Source: a virus
IMG/VR virus record: IMGVR_UViG_3300022934_000058
Span: 1-38,600 of that record
Length of the DNA stretch: 38,600 nucleotides
Reading direction: 5' to 3' (one strand)
Shown here: one piece after another, positions 36,892-38,600 of the stretch
How the letters are laid out: each line of letters opens with the position of its first letter
How positions within the stretch are numbered: the first letter of the stretch is position 1
Made by a program: the position numbers and the translations under genes
Notes under the pieces: model-generated
The model's database searches: none
Seen by the model: the letters and a program-made list of their open reading frames with translations, nothing else
Told to the model about the DNA's origin: nothing

Positions 36892-37755
36892 ATGATAATT
36901 CATAAACACGGATACACATTGAAAATCATCAACCGTAACCTGGTCGTGATTAAGGGCGGCAAACTTGGTGACCAATGGCATAGCGTGCGCACGTTATTAG
37001 GCAAGGGCGATCAGAACCCGAAGACCGCCAAGAATAAGGTCACCACTTTTGGCCTAACTATGGCACCACACACCATCGCGGGCGTTGGCACCATGTGTGC
37101 TATGGCAAGAACTTGCAAGGCTACTTGCCTAGCTTTTCAAGGGCAAGGGACTATGACTAATGTCATGACAACTAGAATTGCTAAAACGGTAGCTTTCCGT
37201 CTTGCGCCGGATTGGTTTCGGGAAAAGTTAGACCGTGAACTTGCTGCAAAACGTAGGCACAATAACGGGATTCTAGGTGTGCGTCCAAACATGCTAACGG
37301 ATATTCCGTTTGAGAATTACGGTTTACCGGATCGGCACCCGGGGACGCTGTTTTATGATTATACAAAACTACCGAATCGTTCCGGATGGGTACGACCTAA
37401 CTATTACGTTACCTTCTCGTATGATGGGACTAACCTAGTCGAAGCCTTGCGGGTTCTAGAATCCGGCAACAATGTAGCGGTAGTGTTTTACGACAACTTG
37501 CCCGGCGCAAAATGTGGCAAGGCGGCGCATCGACAATCATTGCCTAGTTGCTGGCAAGGCTACCCGGTAATAGATGGTGGCGTAACCGATTGGCGGCCGG
37601 AAGACCCTAGGGGTGTGGTAGTCGGATTAAGACTATTAGCTAAATCATGGGCCAATAGGAATGCGGCAATTAATAGCGGTTTCGCTCAATTAGTTAGCGA
37701 TGGAATCGCGGTGGATGAAGACTCTTCAGAGTATTGTGCAGGGGGTGTAGCATGA
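36892..37755 (+). CDS. DUF7227-like phage protein (GP88-related)
   Basis: A 287-residue protein with the family marks I know from DUF7227: TFGLTMAPHTIAGVGTMCAM then CKATCLAFQGQG, then NMLTDIPFENYGL, LFYDYTKLPNRSG, NYYVTFSYDGTN, VAVVFYDNL, GYPVIDGG and VVVGLRLLAKSW. The Cys residues near 70-80 (C, C, C) may bind metal. The family is common in lytic phages, and its reaction is not known to me. Its first 35 residues resemble the upstream 45-residue protein. Confidence 0.75.
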   Translation: MIIHKHGYTLKIINRNLVVIKGGKLGDQWHSVRTLLGKGDQNPKTAKNKVTTFGLTMAPHTIAGVGTMCAMARTCKATCLAFQGQGTMTNVMTTRIAKTVAFRLAPDWFREKLDRELAAKRRHNNGILGVRPNMLTDIPFENYGLPDRHPGTLFYDYTKLPNRSGWVRPNYYVTFSYDGTNLVEALRVLESGNNVAVVFYDNLPGAKCGKAAHRQSLPSCWQGYPVIDGGVTDWRPEDPRGVVVGLRLLAKSWANRNAAINSGFAQLVSDGIAVDEDSSEYCAGGVA

Positions 37756-37949
37756 ACTGTAGCGTAAGACCGATTCACACTAACGGCAAACGCTGGCTGA
37801 TCCGATGGTCATCGTTTGAACCAGCGGTGATTGTAAATCGTGAAGACGTGCGCAAAGCAAAAGACGTTTGCAAAATGTTTCCACCTGGCACGCATAATCG
37901 AACGAAACTAATCAAAGAAGAATTACGCAAGCGAGGAATTATTAAATGA
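37752..37949 (+). CDS. hypothetical protein, 65 residues
   Basis: Starts in an ATGA overlap with the DUF7227 gene. A small basic protein (PIHTNGKRWLIRWSSFEPAVI, KLIKEELRKRGII). Unrecognised. Tightly linked to the DUF7227 gene and may work with it. Confidence 0.55.
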   Translation: MNCSVRPIHTNGKRWLIRWSSFEPAVIVNREDVRKAKDVCKMFPPGTHNRTKLIKEELRKRGIIK

Positions 37950-38002
37950 GCATTGTAATCGTAGGTAGGGATTCGTCATTTCTGAGGTGGCCGAATGAAT
38001 AA
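37946..38002 (+). CDS. possible 18-residue peptide linking two genes
   Basis: ATG overlaps the previous TGA (ATGA), and its TAA overlaps the start of the next gene. The peptide is IVIVGRDSSFLRWPNE. It may be a real coupling peptide or chance. Confidence 0.25.
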   Translation: MSIVIVGRDSSFLRWPNE

Positions 38003-38186
38003 ACCGACAAGGATCCCGCCACCGCCCAAGGGCTGCTACAAATCTTGTCAATACGATCAGAGGATCGCGGAGAAGATAGGTAAGTATCTCGTATTTGCGT
38101 CGATAGCACTGGGGATATCGGTGGGACTAGCTGCTGGCGTTGGGATGGGAATTACCACCATCGAGATGCTTGACCAGCTAAAATAA
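37995..38186 (+). CDS. small membrane protein, 63 residues
   Basis: A basic proline-rich N-terminus (TRIPPPPKGCYKSC) and one hydrophobic helix (YLVFASIALGISVGLAAGVGM). Last gene of the rightward accessory operon. Unrecognised. A terminator follows at 38208-38247. Confidence 0.55.
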   Translation: MNKPTRIPPPPKGCYKSCQYDQRIAEKIGKYLVFASIALGISVGLAAGVGMGITTIEMLDQLK

Positions 38187-38207
38187 CTTTAACCGCGATA
38201 AACTAAA

Positions 38208-38251
38208 CATACGCATAGCCTAGCATAATGCTAGGCTTTCTTTTTGCGCGT
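38208..38251 (+). terminator. intrinsic terminator at the end of the rightward operons
   Basis: AGCCTAGCA (38217-38225) with TGCTAGGCT (38229-38237) is a perfect nine-pair hairpin with a three-base loop, followed by TTCTTTTT. Outer arms CATACGC and GCGTATG extend it. It ends the rightward transcription unit before the noncoding end. Confidence 0.9.
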
Positions 38252-38349
38252 ATGGCAAGGGCATACTCTGCGGGGAATCTATCTATCGCCCACAGCCTAT
38301 CTAGCATCGTTTGTGTGACACTCTATCCTATTGGGCTACCCACCTAGCC

Positions 38350-38460
38350 ATGATTCTATTGCGCTCGACAGCGTGGCTCTCAGGGGGCGGCATGGGGTAC
38401 TTCCTGTTTGCAGGGTACTCTGCCTATGTACGATCACAGATTGAATTGATCGGGCATTGA
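38350..38460 (+). CDS. possible small hydrophobic protein, 36 residues
   Basis: An ATG frame coding for STAWLSGGGMGYFLFAGYSAYV, which could cross a membrane. No ribosome site is visible. It is listed only because nothing else occupies the region. Confidence 0.25.
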   Translation: MILLRSTAWLSGGGMGYFLFAGYSAYVRSQIELIGH

Positions 38461-38533
38461 TAAACAAAAACAAACTCGACAAAAAAATAATTCTCAAAAT
38501 ATTTTAGTGGCAGATTCTACGCCATTATCTTGT

Positions 38534-38548
38534 GTCTCAATATGAGAC
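38534..38548. promoter_or_regulatory. CTCA-N3-TGAG inverted repeat, copy 3
   Basis: GTCTCAATATGAGAC is the longest copy (six-base arms, three-base ATA centre) of the repeat also found at 31-45 and 181-191. The distance to copy 1 would be about 83 bp if the window ends join. Confidence 0.55.
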
Positions 38549-38565
38549 GATGAAAGAAAAAAGGC

Positions 38566-38584
38566 GGGGGGTTTTGTACCCCCC
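38566..38584. repeat. G6/C6 hairpin
   Basis: Six G (38566-38571), a seven-base loop TTTTGTA and six C (38579-38584) form a very stable hairpin 16 bases from the window end. It is not followed by a T run, so it is unlikely to be a terminator. It could mark a genome end or processing site. Confidence 0.4.
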
Positions 38585-38600
38585 ATCAGAATCAGCCGAC

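Larger units (their letters stand above)
38252..38600. other. mostly noncoding right end
   Basis: About 350 bases with no good gene apart from one weak frame at 38350-38460. It holds the inverted repeat 38534-38548, an A/T-rich tract 38461-38515 and a hairpin of six G and six C at 38566-38584. Together with 1-272 it forms about 620 bases between two convergent, terminated operons. This is a likely place for a packaging site, origin or other control element. Confidence 0.6.

Noticed and set aside
38566-38584. G6/C6 hairpin as a terminator
   Set aside because: No T run follows on either strand, and a better terminator lies at 38217-38245.
1-38600. CRISPR array, insertion sequence, rRNA or complete canonical tRNA
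   Set aside because: No regularly spaced repeats, transposase genes, rRNA stretches or full cloverleaf tRNAs were noticed by eye.

Overview
The window reads as a tailed bacteriophage genome (or nearly all of one), about 38.6 kb and almost fully coding. It has siphovirus logic: P27-type small terminase, large terminase, HK97-type portal, ClpP-like head protease, HK97-fold major capsid protein, gp6-like connector, stopper, gp10-like protein, DUF3168 tail terminator, tail tube, frameshifted tail chaperones and an 896-residue tape measure. I see no sheath, no contractile baseplate, no integrase and no repressor, so a lytic life style is the simplest reading. All three standard stop codons are used and many starts have GGAGG-like ribosome binding sites, so the host is a bacterium with the ordinary code. 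The host is not resolved; the cysteine-rich SPGCGCC start of one virion protein and the style of the 273-803 protein remind me of phages from planctomycete-rich samples, which is weak evidence.

Layout. 1-272 is noncoding and probably joins 38252-38600 in a circular or terminally redundant genome, because the same CTCA-N3-TGAG inverted repeat occurs on both sides. 273-4762 is a leftward block: a virion-like protein, a series of small unknown proteins, a DUF3310 gene broken by an in-frame stop, a Cys-rich zinc-binding-like protein, and a primase-polymerase/helicase. 4808-20601 is the rightward head and tail module. 20634-22705 is a leftward operon: RusA-like resolvase, HNH protein, metallophosphoesterase and an SPFH-like protein. 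22916-28938 is a rightward replication/recombination block: Sak4-like ATPase, DUF669, cytosine-C5 methyltransferase, small proteins and an SF2 helicase. 29101-35267 is a rightward block with small membrane proteins, a papain-like cysteine protease and tail-fibre or receptor-binding proteins. 35394-38186 holds an HNH protein and a run of small accessory genes ending around a DUF7227-like protein.

The operon junctions are the least ordinary part. Four of them carry strongly structured noncoding sequence, three ending in good intrinsic terminators: a tRNA-like element lacking an anticodon arm (25164-25215), a nested structured RNA candidate with its own promoter-like box (28955-29083), a short promoter-to-terminator unit (35264-35373) and a branched structure with competing arms (36015-36103). 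A duplicated, partly conserved element of about 110-120 bp occurs at 2610-2731 and 22728-22840, next to the primase gene and inside the divergent early control region; it could be a leader, a small RNA or an origin. A shared promoter-like box GCTGACGCTKTAAAATT stands before the terminase and the capsid genes, and a shorter form stands before the 28.95 kb structured RNA.

How the parts fit: the primase-helicase, SF2 helicase, Sak4-like ATPase, DUF669 and RusA provide replication and recombination without a phage DNA polymerase, so the host polymerase is presumably used. The methyltransferase probably protects the DNA. The structural genes run in canonical assembly order, and the fibre and lysis candidates sit in a separate late block.
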